Positions 28,632 through 37,615 of a DNA stretch of 64,000 bases are shown here, in pieces. Source of the stretch: Actinomucor elegans (taxonomy: Eukaryota > Mucoromycota > Mucoromycetes > Mucorales > Mucoraceae); NCBI GenBank assembly GCA_026027325.1, contig JAMSLZ010000007.1, forward strand, positions 2,294,001 to 2,358,000, written 5' to 3'. Within the stretch, counting starts at the first letter, position 1. The number at the start of each line of letters is the position of its first letter. The notes beneath the pieces were generated by a model. The model did no database searches. It had not been told where the DNA came from and worked only from the letters and a program-made list of their open reading frames with translations. The position numbers and the translations under genes are program-made.

Positions 28632-28860
28632 GCGTAAGCGTGGGAACTCACCAACGAAGCGGGAAAGCCAAAACGAAGTAGAACCAGTCGGAGGTATTCA
28701 GGATGAACCCTATCATAGGCCTTTTCTTGATCCAAGAGCACAGCCACCTGCGGTAACTCTGGAGAGACCAAAGTGATCTTTAAGCGAAAGAGCCCTTCTA
28801 TTGACAAAAAACCAGACGGATGCTTTTTTTGTAAAACGTGATCTTTAAGTGAAACTGCCT
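28632..28860 (-). repeat. LINE fragments that keep the 5' end
   Basis: A 130 bp piece of type 1 RT (coding for LPQVAVLLDQEKAYDRVHPE and onward) is joined directly to the first 25 bp of a LINE 5' UTR (about 28640-28794). A separate 60 bp 5' UTR start follows at 28795-28858. Both are in minus orientation. They lack 3' ends and poly-A, unlike normal 5'-truncated LINE copies. Confidence 0.8.
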
Positions 28861-29253
28861 TATTTATTATTCTTGGTAATATGTTGAAAACTAAAAAGAA
28901 AACTAAGCGTTTCTATAACGCAATAGTTACTATTTATTAAAATTTGTTATATGCAGCGTAATAATAACATTAAAATATAGAAATATATTTTTATTACAAT
29001 TCTTCCTTTAGCACACAAAACAAATTTTTATTATGTTTCTAATCAAATAATAATTTATAGTTTTTATTAAGAGCTTGTTTATACATATTTTACGATTTTA
29101 TGTATAAGTTTTAGTATACCTACGTTCGGCTACATTATCCTTTGTGGGAAAGGTATTTAGAGGGAAAGGTAAATGGGAAAGGTAAGTGTATCCCTGGGAG
29201 TGTGTGTGCTTCGGAGTATAAACGTTTTTAAGGTAAGGTAGGTCCACTCTCAA
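28861..29253. other. Spacer between the L2 and L3 inverted arms
   Basis: This AT-rich sequence holds no gene. Near 29150-29190 the motif GGGAAAGGTA occurs three times at short spacing. It is one of the few stretches in the middle block without element homology. Confidence 0.5.
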
Positions 29254-29314
29254 GGCTCTTTCGCTTAAAGATCACTTTTTACAAAAAATTTTGCATCCGT
29301 CTGGTTTTTTGTCA
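29254..29314 (+). repeat. L4 LINE 5' end, first 61 bp
   Basis: This is the canonical start GGCTCTTTCGCTTAAAG up to TTTTTTGTCA, interrupted by L3. L4 continues at 37082. The last 15 bp form the L3 target duplication. Confidence 0.88.
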
Positions 29315-29575
29315 GGCTCTTTCGCTTAAAGATCACTTTTTACAAAAAATTTTGCATCCGTCTGGTTTTTTGTCGATATCTCGCTCAATTCAATCCATCC
29401 ATCTCCGCTTGTTTCGTATTCGTATTCTACTCGTCGCTGCGCTTCTGGTGGTATAATTATTTTTGCACATCTCCAACTTTTTGCACATTTCGCTCGATCT
29501 TGACATCTCAATTCGCCAATTTCGACATTTCAAAAACTTTTTTCTCAATCTCGCCAATTTCAAGAAATCTGGCAC

Positions 29576-31003
29576 ATGACTGAAAATTCTTCCGTGTCCT
29601 GGACGACTGTTGTTGCCCGTGGTGCCTCTAAGAAGGTTCCATTGACTCCTGGTCGACGTAATGTCGACAATGCTGCTGTTCCTCTTATTGGTGAGGTCAT
29701 CTTTGAAGATGATGACCTCAAGTCCGAACTTTTGGTGCGCAAAGCCGCTGCTCTGGTGGAGCAGGCGCTTTGCTCAAGTTCTGTTCTGTTCTCCTTCCCT
29801 GGGAAGCTGTTTGGTGACCGCACTGGTGCCTATAAGGTCATAGAAGAACAAATTGGTACTAATGTGGATTTTAGACACATTAGTTCCATGCGCGCAAATG
29901 CTGGTGGTGACCTTCTTGTTGAAGCCAATTTTGACGCTAAGGATGATGCTACCAAGGCCGTTAATGATGGTGTTGTTGTCAACGGTGTGGTGTACAAGGC
30001 TGTATCGACTTCTACTGGTTCTGGCTCTGGCTCTTCTGTGGGTGGTAATCTGACCCAAGTTCAGTTTAATTTGGTGTGTTGTACTCCGAACAGAGCTACC
30101 TTTTTGGTGGACATGTTGGATTCTTTGGCCTTCTATGGTAAGGTATACCAGTTGAAGAAGTATACCCACAAAGGCTATTTCGAGGGCAAGATGTCGGTGC
30201 TCATTGATACGTCGGTAGGCATGGAAGGTGAGGATGGTGAGGTGGTTCCTCCTCAGCCTTTGACAAGAATGCTGTACCTGAGTGCTTGGGACATGTTTGC
30301 CCCTGCTCAGTTCAAGAATGCGCCCCCTGTTTGTCACTTTTGTCGTTTGTCAGGACATGTTCGTAAGGACTGTCCTGAGTTGGCTAAGCGTACGTGTTTC
30401 TCTTGTCGCGAGAAAGGCCATACGGCTAGGTTCTGCAAGGTTAAGAAACAAGCAGTGAAGTCTTTCGAGGCTGAACTGGACGATTATGTGGCTTTGTCTG
30501 GTGCAAAGAAATCTGGCCTTGATCCTACGCCAAAAGATGATGTTGTAGTTGTTGAAGAGGCTCCCATTGAACTGGTTGAGCAGGATGGCGATTCTGAGCC
30601 CTTGGTTGGTGTCTCTGGTGGTATCTCTGGTGTTGTCTCTGGTGTCTCTGGTGGTGTCTCTGGTGGTGTCTCCGGTGGTGTTCCTGGTGATGACTCAATC
30701 ATTGAAGTCATGGAGCTCGATGGTGAGGGTGATCCTCTGCTCTCTGGCGAGAGAGTAGAGTACGATCCCAACAGTCCTACTGGTGCTCGAGCTTCCAAGT
30801 TTGCTGACTACGAGGTTGCCTCAACTATGAAGGTTGATACGGTGCAAGAGATGATGGATTTGAGTAAAGTCAAGGTCAAAACTCAAAACAAGATTGACTT
30901 TCTCAAGAAGAATATTGTGAATGTGGCGAAGACCAAGGCTTCTGCTTCTGCTATCAAGACGTCCAAGTCTTCCAAGTCTTCTTCTTCTGCCCATAGGGTA
31001 TAA
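29576..31003 (+). CDS. L3 ORF1, zinc-knuckle protein
   Basis: This intact 475-residue frame has the same protein sequence as L2 ORF1. It holds the two CCHC knuckles, the Gly-Val-Ser hinge (DNA 30605-30690) and the basic tail SKSSSSAHRV. The start is ATG at 29576, about 260 bp after the element 5' end. The stop overlaps the ORF2 start at 31001-31005 (TAATG). Since ORF1 is whole while ORF2 is split by an insertion, L3 could at most supply ORF1 protein. Confidence 0.92.
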   Translation: MTENSSVSWTTVVARGASKKVPLTPGRRNVDNAAVPLIGEVIFEDDDLKSELLVRKAAALVEQALCSSSVLFSFPGKLFGDRTGAYKVIEEQIGTNVDFRHISSMRANAGGDLLVEANFDAKDDATKAVNDGVVVNGVVYKAVSTSTGSGSGSSVGGNLTQVQFNLVCCTPNRATFLVDMLDSLAFYGKVYQLKKYTHKGYFEGKMSVLIDTSVGMEGEDGEVVPPQPLTRMLYLSAWDMFAPAQFKNAPPVCHFCRLSGHVRKDCPELAKRTCFSCREKGHTARFCKVKKQAVKSFEAELDDYVALSGAKKSGLDPTPKDDVVVVEEAPIELVEQDGDSEPLVGVSGGISGVVSGVSGGVSGGVSGGVPGDDSIIEVMELDGEGDPLLSGERVEYDPNSPTGARASKFADYEVASTMKVDTVQEMMDLSKVKVKTQNKIDFLKKNIVNVAKTKASASAIKTSKSSKSSSSAHRV

Positions 31004-34000
31004 TGCTAGGTCAAAACATTCGATTGGGTTCCTTAAATGTGCGTAGCATTTTTATGGAGTCCCAAAAAACTACACAAAAGGAGTTCGCTTCTTACCTACG
31101 CGCTCGTTCTCTTGGTGTGGATATCCTTTGCTTGCAAGAGGTATCTCACTTCTATTCTCAATCTTCTCTCACTGATCATCAAATCCGCTCTTTCTCTTTC
31201 TTCTTTCCTCGCTGTCCCTTTGTGGTGTCCAAACATTGTGCCATTGTCTGTCTCAAGCCTGGTCTTTCTTTGGATGCTACTCAAGTTCTCCTGGATGAGC
31301 GTTGTGTTGTGGCTACTGTCAAGGATGCCCAGCATAATGTCTTGTGTCGTGTGGCCAATATCTATGCACCGGCACAGTCTTCGGACCGTCCACTGTTTAT
31401 ACAATCTTTTCTCTCTCTTGCTTTGTGGTCTGAGGTGTCCAACACGCCTTGGATGTTGGTAGGTGACTTCAACATTCATCTGCACTCTTCTGCCGAGACA
31501 AGTCTTTCCTCTGTGGCTCCGCTGTATGATTGGCTTCGTCTCCACTTTAACAACTGTTTCCCGGACGGTCCTATTACTTTTCCTAGGGCTGGTACTACTA
31601 TTGATTATATCTTTGGTCATACTTCGCTGGTGACTCGGTTGGTGAATGGTCAAGTCCATTATGTTCCTGGTGTGTGGACCGATCACTGTCTTTTGACAAT
31701 CGATCTGCAGCCTGCTTGTGCTCGTATTGGTCCTGGCTGTTGGCGCTTTAATCCCACTCTGCTGGAGGATTCAGAGTTTCTCCTATTGCTGGACAAGACG
31801 GTGTCTCTCTTTTTCGAATCTTCTGGTGGTGATGGTGACAATGCTAGCCCTGGTGGTAAGGGTGAACCTTTGAGGGTCCAATCTCAATGGGAATCCTTCA
31901 AGTTGTTGCTCAAGTGCTGTGCGCAAAAGTACGCTTGGGGTGCTAAGGCTCGATTCAAGAACAAGGTTGCTGCTTTACAACAGGAACGTATGAAGGCTGT
32001 TTCCTCTTCTGTCTCAGGTATTATGGCTAGTGATGCTACACCGTCAATTCAACCTAGTGATGATTCACTTCCTCTTCAGGTGGTGCATGAGCTAGAGAAA
32101 TTGATTGATGGTCAGATTCAGAAAGAAACACGCCAGAATATGCTTCGCTCTGCCACTCGTTGGCATGAACTGGGTGAACGTAACAACAAGTATTTCTATC
32201 GTGTCATCAAGGATCGCCAGTCTCAACAGACAATCCAGTCCTTGAAGTGCTCTACTACTGGTGAGGTCTTGGTGGAAGCGGCTGATATACTTCGGGAGGC
32301 TCGCGGTTTTTACCAAAAGCTATACACCCCGGACGACATCGATGCCGAAGCCGTGGACTCTCTTTTGAATGGTATTCCTGAAGATTTGGTGTTGTCTTCG
32401 GATGATGCCAAGTATCTGATGGCTCTGCCTAATGCCGTTACGGTGCTGGATCTACTGGCTCACGCCCCTAGATCTCGGTCTCCTGGCATGGATGGTATTC
32501 CTTTCGAGGTATATCATTACTTGGCTGGTCGTTCGCGACCATTTCTGGACTTGCTGGTGGCAGTCCTTGGTGGTGCTTTCTCTGGTGTGTTCCCTCCTTC
32601 GTGGCAACAAACTCGGATGGTGCTTTTGTTCAAGAAAGGTGATCCTCTGCTCTTGGCTAACTGGCGTCCTCTCTCTCTGATCAACTCGGATGCCAAGTTG
32701 TTTACCAAGTTGCTGGCCAATAGGTTCAACCGTGTTCTTCCCAAGCTGATCAACCCCTATCAAACTGGGTTCCTTCCTCATCGATTGATCTCGGATAATG
32801 GGTGGTTGAATCAAACGTTGATGGCTAATCTTCGGTCGGTGGCTCCAAACCTTCCTCAAGTTGCGGTGTTACTTGATCAAGAGAAGGCTTATGATCGGGT
32901 CCATCCTGAGTATCTTCGGCGTGTGTTGCTTCGTTTTGGTTTTCCTTCTGGTCTGGTTGGTTGTCTCTCTTCTTTGTTCTTTGGTACCAAGATCTCCGTG
33001 TCCATTAACGGGTGGTTAGGAGCAGCTGTTCCTCAGTTGCGTGGCCTTAGGCAGGGTGATCCACTATCACCTCTGTTGTTCAACTTGGCCTTTGAACCCC
33101 TGTTGCGGTCTGTCTTGGCTTGTTCTTCTCTGTCTGGTGTTTCTCTGGCTCCTGTGGTGGTTCCTCGGACTTGGCTCCCTAACCCTCAAAAGGTCCATCT
33201 TGATTTGGGTGATGATACGGGTAACTACCCGCTTGATTTTGTCAGTGGTTCTTCTCCTCCGGCTCCTATCAAGCTTCTCAGTTATGCCGATGATCTCGAG
33301 GTGTTCTTGTCTTCGCCTGGTGAATGGTTGGTGCTTCTGTCTCTTCTTGAGGTCTATGGTCGTGCCTCCAACGCCAAGGTGAATCTCAGCAAGACTGTTC
33401 TGGTGTCTCTTTCTGGTGTGGCTCATCAGCCTTGGGTTGATATAGCTTCTGCTGCTGGTGTAGAGTGGCATGATTCGTCGTCTGTTGGCTCGGTGCGTTA
33501 CCTTGGTTATCCACTGTATCATACCGATGCTCAGTTACTGCATTTCCTGGATGGTGTCAAAGTCAAGTTGGAGAGGCATGCAAACATGCTTCGTGAACGA
33601 CACCTGTCAATTCGTGGTACTGGTCTGGTGGCGAATTCGCTGTTGCTTTCTAAGGTGTATCATCTTCTCCGTGTGGTTCCTGTGCCTGGCAAGTGGCTTC
33701 TGGATATCAAGGCAGTAGTGCGCAAGTATGTGGCATCGTTTTGGCCCGCGCCGTCTTGGTCTTCTTTGTGTCTTCCTCGCAAGTATGGTGGTGTTGGTCT
33801 GGTGGACATCCAGGATCAGAGCTTTGCTTTGCATCTTGTGTATGTTCAACGTCTGCTTCGTCCTCTGGTGTCTTCGGATTTTGTGTCTCCCTGGTTGGTG
33901 TTCTGCTTTCAAGCCTATTCTGGTCATTCTTCGGTTCTCCCTTGGTTGATGTATCCATCTCGATTCAAGCCTCGGTTGAATAGCATTCCAACCCTGGATC

Positions 34001-34324
34001 ATCTAACCAAGCTTCTGGTTCGGCTGCCTCCTTTGGTGGTGCATTCTTCTTGGTCTTCTCGGTGGTTTCTGGATCTTCCTTTGTGCTGTGTGGTGTCTTC
34101 TGTTCCTGGTGTTGCTCATGATCTGTCTCCTGGTTTTGTTCCTTCGTCTGTTGCTCCCAAGTATCTCATGTCTGACATATTCCACTGGAATATTCACTCT
34201 GGTACCCTGATTTAAATATGAAGATAAGTCTCATAAAATTTCAAACTCAATTAAAAAAAATGTTAGAAAAAAAAAATTGAATTTTTTTATAGTAATAAAA
34301 TTATGTTCAAAATATATTATAAAA

Positions 34325-35187
34325 ATGTTAGTAGAGCCATATAAAAAATTAAAAGAAATATTTGATGACGATAGAAAGGCTTTGTTATACTTAATAAATA
34401 ATGACTATGTGAATGGATATAAAAATTGTAGTAATTGTGGAAAAGATATGACTTTAAATTTAAATAAAAAATTATACGTATGTAGAAATTATAAATGTAG
34501 AAAAACTATATCACCATTAAATGGTACAATTTTTAATAAAATGAAATTACCAATAAACATACAATTACATTTATTACATTTGTTTCTTGGTAAAGTCACC
34601 GGAACTTATATTTCATCAGCATTAAATATTGATAAAAATACAGTTGTAAAATATAAAAAATATTTAGAAAATATATAAAAAATAAACAATTAATTACACC
34701 AGATAAAAAAATAGGAGGAAAAGATAAAATAGTAGAAATGGATGAAAGTAAAATTGCTAAAAGAAAATACCATAAAGGTAGGAAAATTGATGGTGCTTGG
34801 ATTATTGGAGGTATTGAAAGAAGTAATGATAATAAAGATAAAAAATTATTTATGCTACCTATAAAACATAGAAATAGTATAAATATAGATTATATTGTTA
34901 ATAAATATATAAATGAAGGAACAACAATATATACTGACTGCTGGAAAGGATATAATAATTTAAATAATATTGGATATAATCATAAAACTGTAAACCATTC
35001 TAAGCATTTTGTAGATCCTATAACTAAAGTTCATACACAATCAATTGAAGCTACTTGGGGAGCATTTAAAAGAAATTTAATGCCTATACATAGAAATAAA
35101 AAGAACATAATGTTACATATAAAAGAATATCAATGGAGAAGAAATAATAAAAATAAAAACATTTGGATGGAATTTTTAAAAGATTAA
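34325..35187 (+). pseudogene. Merlin-2 IS1595-like transposase, one frameshift
   Basis: It starts at ATG 34325 (MLVEPYKKLKEIFDDD). A zinc ribbon (CSNCGKDM and VCRNYKCRKT) leads to a helical region ending KYLENI. A one-base loss near 34675 then shifts the frame. In the next frame the DDE core continues with EMDESKIAKRKYHKGRK, TIYTDCWKGYNN and HTQSIEATWGAFK. It is closely similar to the Merlin-3 transposase and distantly related to Merlin-1. Unlike Merlin-1 it has no introns. Codons are almost all A/T-ending. Confidence 0.88.
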
Positions 35188-35255
35188 AATTTATTAAAAT
35201 AAAAAAAAATTGAATTTGGGCATAAAAATAAATAAATTAATTGATATATATTATC

Positions 35256-35515
35256 ATGTCCGAAAATAATCCGTTTTTGAATAAAAAGTTTATAAAAGAT
35301 TTGAAATGTTCATTTATACCACAACAAATTTTTAAAAATAAAAAATATAATTTTGATATAATAGATATAAATTTTAAATTAAAAAAAATGATGTTGTTTT
35401 AATCACCATGAAATTAATTAATGGAAAAAAATATGAATATGCATACATATTAAAGACTAATAATATAACAGAAAATACAATTAATGAAAATGATATGATA
35501 ATAGATAATGATTAA
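35256..35515 (+). pseudogene. Merlin-2 accessory ORF of unknown function, frameshifted
   Basis: ATG 35256 opens 48 codons (MSENNPFLNKKFIKDLKCSF...). At an A8 run near 35385 the sensible reading moves to another frame, which continues DVVLITMKLINGKKYEYAYI to a stop at 35515. Joined, this is about 85 residues with a mixed, protein-like composition rather than simple A/T noise. I do not recognise it. It lies 68 bp after the transposase on the same strand. Confidence 0.4.
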
Positions 35516-35768
35516 ATTAAAACATATATATATGAGAAATGTTTTACTGTATATGTTATACGTATTTTACAAGGTTGTTAATAATTACATAATTTGTTTT
35601 CTAACCATATTTATTTTAATATTTTATTTCTTATTTATTACACTTTTAAAGAATATACATTTATACCATATTTTACAAACTTATTTATATTACAAAAATT
35701 AACATTATTTAAAAATTTTCTATTAATTACAATGTTACCTTTTTATTACTTTTATTACTACTTTTCAA

Positions 35769-35984
35769 TTATATAAATATTTTAAAATCTACATAAAATT
35801 TATTTAGTTTGAAACATTTCTCTATATAATGTCCTTTATATGACAATAAACTGTTGGAGGTGGATGGAATAAAAAAATAAGGATCATTATCAAAATAATG
35901 TACAGAAATATTAAATATAAATGTTTTACATTTATTTTTAATTATTTCTAAAAAGTAAATATAAAAAAGACGAAAAAAATAAAA
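35769..35984 (-). pseudogene. Merlin-2 convergent ORF remnant
   Basis: The minus strand is open for 71 codons from an upstream TGA to a TAA at 35769, with no ATG. It reads with protein-like variety (NISVHYFDNDPYFFIPSTSN, LLSYKGHYIEKCFKLNKFY). It converges on the plus-strand ORFs. No family is recognised. The rest of 35188-36152 is A/T tracts. Confidence 0.3.
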
Positions 35985-37081
35985 TCACTCAGATTTTAAT
36001 TTGAATTTTTTAATATTTATGTTTTTGAGATTTAAATAAAAGTTGTAAAACAACATTTATTAAATCTGTACATTATATTTTGACCTATCCCAAAATAAAT
36101 ATCAAAAATAATTACCATATTTAGTATATGAGAGTTATAATCATATCACACCGGTACCCTGTTCTCCAATAAGGCTCTGCCAAGTTCCAGCCATGTCAAG
36201 TCGGTTTATTATGGTTTAAGTCCTCCTTTTGGTCCTGTTTCTCTGGCTCTCCCTCCGGTGATTAGGTCCAAAGTTGCTTTCACTTATGATGAACAGCGTG
36301 CTCTTCCTGTGTCTCGTTCTGGTGCTTCTTCCTGGATGCCATCGACCCGTCATTGGACTGTTCCTTCTGGTCCCTCTTCGGTGGTATCTGTTGCCAAACT
36401 CCCTCTTGGTGTCTTGCGTCGCTTCTGGCACGCTGATCACTCTGTTGTTTCTGCTCGTCCTGGTCCTCCTTTGGCTGTGGCTTCTCACTTGCTTTTGCGT
36501 CCTTTCTTTTGGCGTTTGTTTTGGTCCCTCCCCATGGTGGCCAAGGCTTTCACTCCCTGGTGGCGCCTGCTTCACGACAAGATTGGCTATCGCTCTCGGG
36601 TGAATCGCTGGTCTCCTCAGCAGTTTCCTTCTCCTTTCTGTGTTCTCTGCGGTGCTAATGAAGACTTGTACCATTTTGCTGTCGGTTGCCCGCAAAAGTC
36701 CGACTACTGGCGTCAAGCTCTTGTTTTCCTCTCCTTGGATGAAGACTTTCCCTGTGACGCGAACATCTGGGCTGCACTGGTCACTCTATGTAGTCTAGAT
36801 TGCAAGCCGCTTGATGTGGATGTGCTTTCCATTTTGGGTTCGATCTTCTATACCCTATGGGCTGCACATTGGCGATGTGTTATTCATGATGATACTTGGT
36901 CCTCAGCTTGGGTCCTCAATTCCTTCAAGACAGATAACAGCCTTGTTATCACCACTTTCTTAGATAGTAGAACTCCTGATGAGTCTACTAGCACAACATT
37001 AGATTAGTAATTTGTAATTTAGCTTTGTAAAACCACTTTAAGATCAATAAATTACATTTAATACAAAAAAAAAAAAAAAAA

Positions 37082-37250
37082 GTCTGGTTTTTGTCGATAT
37101 CTCGCTCAATTCAATCCATCCATCTCCGCTTGTTTCGTATTCGTCTTCTACTCGTCGCTGCGCTTCTGGTGGTATAATTATTTTTGCACATCTCCAACAT
37201 CTTCTACATTTCGCTCGATCTTGACATCTCAATTCGCCAATTTCGACATT
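37082..37250 (+). repeat. L4 LINE 5' UTR, continuation
   Basis: This continues L4 after L3, from GTCTGGTTTTTGTCGATATC to CCAATTTCGACATT. It stops two bases before the first bases of L7. No ORF1 of L4 remains here. Confidence 0.85.
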
Positions 37251-37257
37251 AAGGCTC

Positions 37258-37564
37258 TTTTTTTTTTTTTTTTTTTTTTTTTGTATTAAATGTAATTTAT
37301 TGATCTTAAAGTGGTATTACAAAGCTAAGTTACAAATTACTAATCTAATGTTGTGCTAGTAGACTCATCAGGAGTTCTACTATCTAAGAAAGTGGTGATA
37401 ACAAGGCTGTTATCTGTCTTGAAGGAATTGAGGACCCAAGCTGAGGACCAAGTATCATCATGAATAACACATCGCCAATGTGCAGCCCATAGGGTATAGA
37501 AGATCGAACCCAAAATGGAAAGCACATCCACGTCAAGCGGCTTGCAATCTAGACTACATAGAGT
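37258..37564 (-). mobile_element. L5, 5'-truncated LINE (type 2), 3' part
   Basis: It holds a 25 bp poly-A (T run 37258-37282), a 3' UTR with AATAAA and the last 75 codons of ORF2 (HDDTWSSAWVLNSFKTDNS to TTLD). It is split by L6; the remaining 44 bp are at 43353-43396. It is a dead-on-arrival copy of about 350 bp. It inserted at GGCTCTTT, the first 8 bp of L7 (37253-37260 and 43406-43413). Confidence 0.88.
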
Positions 37565-37615
37565 TTTTTTTTTTTTTTTTTGTATGAAGTGTAACTTTAT
37601 TTAACAATTAGTATT

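Larger units (their letters stand above)
34210..36152 (+). mobile_element. Merlin-2, AT-rich Merlin-type element in L3
   Basis: This 1943 bp insertion is flanked by a perfect 9 bp repeat GGTACCCTG (34201-34209, 36153-36161). Merlin elements are known for 8-9 bp duplications. Weak inverted ends are visible (ATATGAAGATAAGTCTCATA near the left end against ATATGATTATAACTCTCATA near the right). It holds a transposase pseudogene and nearly 1 kb with two further ORF remnants. Its base composition is far more A/T-rich than the LINE around it. Confidence 0.88.
31003..37007 (+). pseudogene. L3 ORF2, split by Merlin-2
   Basis: The coding parts are 31003-34209 and 36162-37007, with 36153-36161 being the duplicated target. 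Endonuclease, RT (YADD at about 33285) and the first part of the C-terminal region lie before the insertion. The zinc finger CVLCGANEDLYHFAVGC and the end SRTPDESTSTTLD lie after it. With the insertion and one 9 bp repeat removed the frame is continuous and matches L2, with a few substitutions such as V to I in TPDDIDAEA. As it stands, translation ends at 34215, soon after the insertion point. Confidence 0.93.
29315..37081 (+). mobile_element. L3, LINE (type 2), interrupted by Merlin-2
   Basis: This is a full-length plus-strand copy with 5' UTR, both ORFs, 3' UTR and a 17 bp poly-A. Its duplication is GTCTGGTTTTTTGTC (29299-29313), repeated with one T fewer at 37082-37095. A 1943 bp Merlin-2 insertion (34210-36152) breaks ORF2. 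L3 is the inverted partner of L2, and differences are very few. Confidence 0.94.

Noticed and set aside
35508..35776. Plus-strand hydrophobic ORFs in the downstream part of Merlin-2
   Set aside because: They are Phe/Ile/Tyr/Leu-rich translations of A/T tracts. The minus strand of part of this region reads more like protein.
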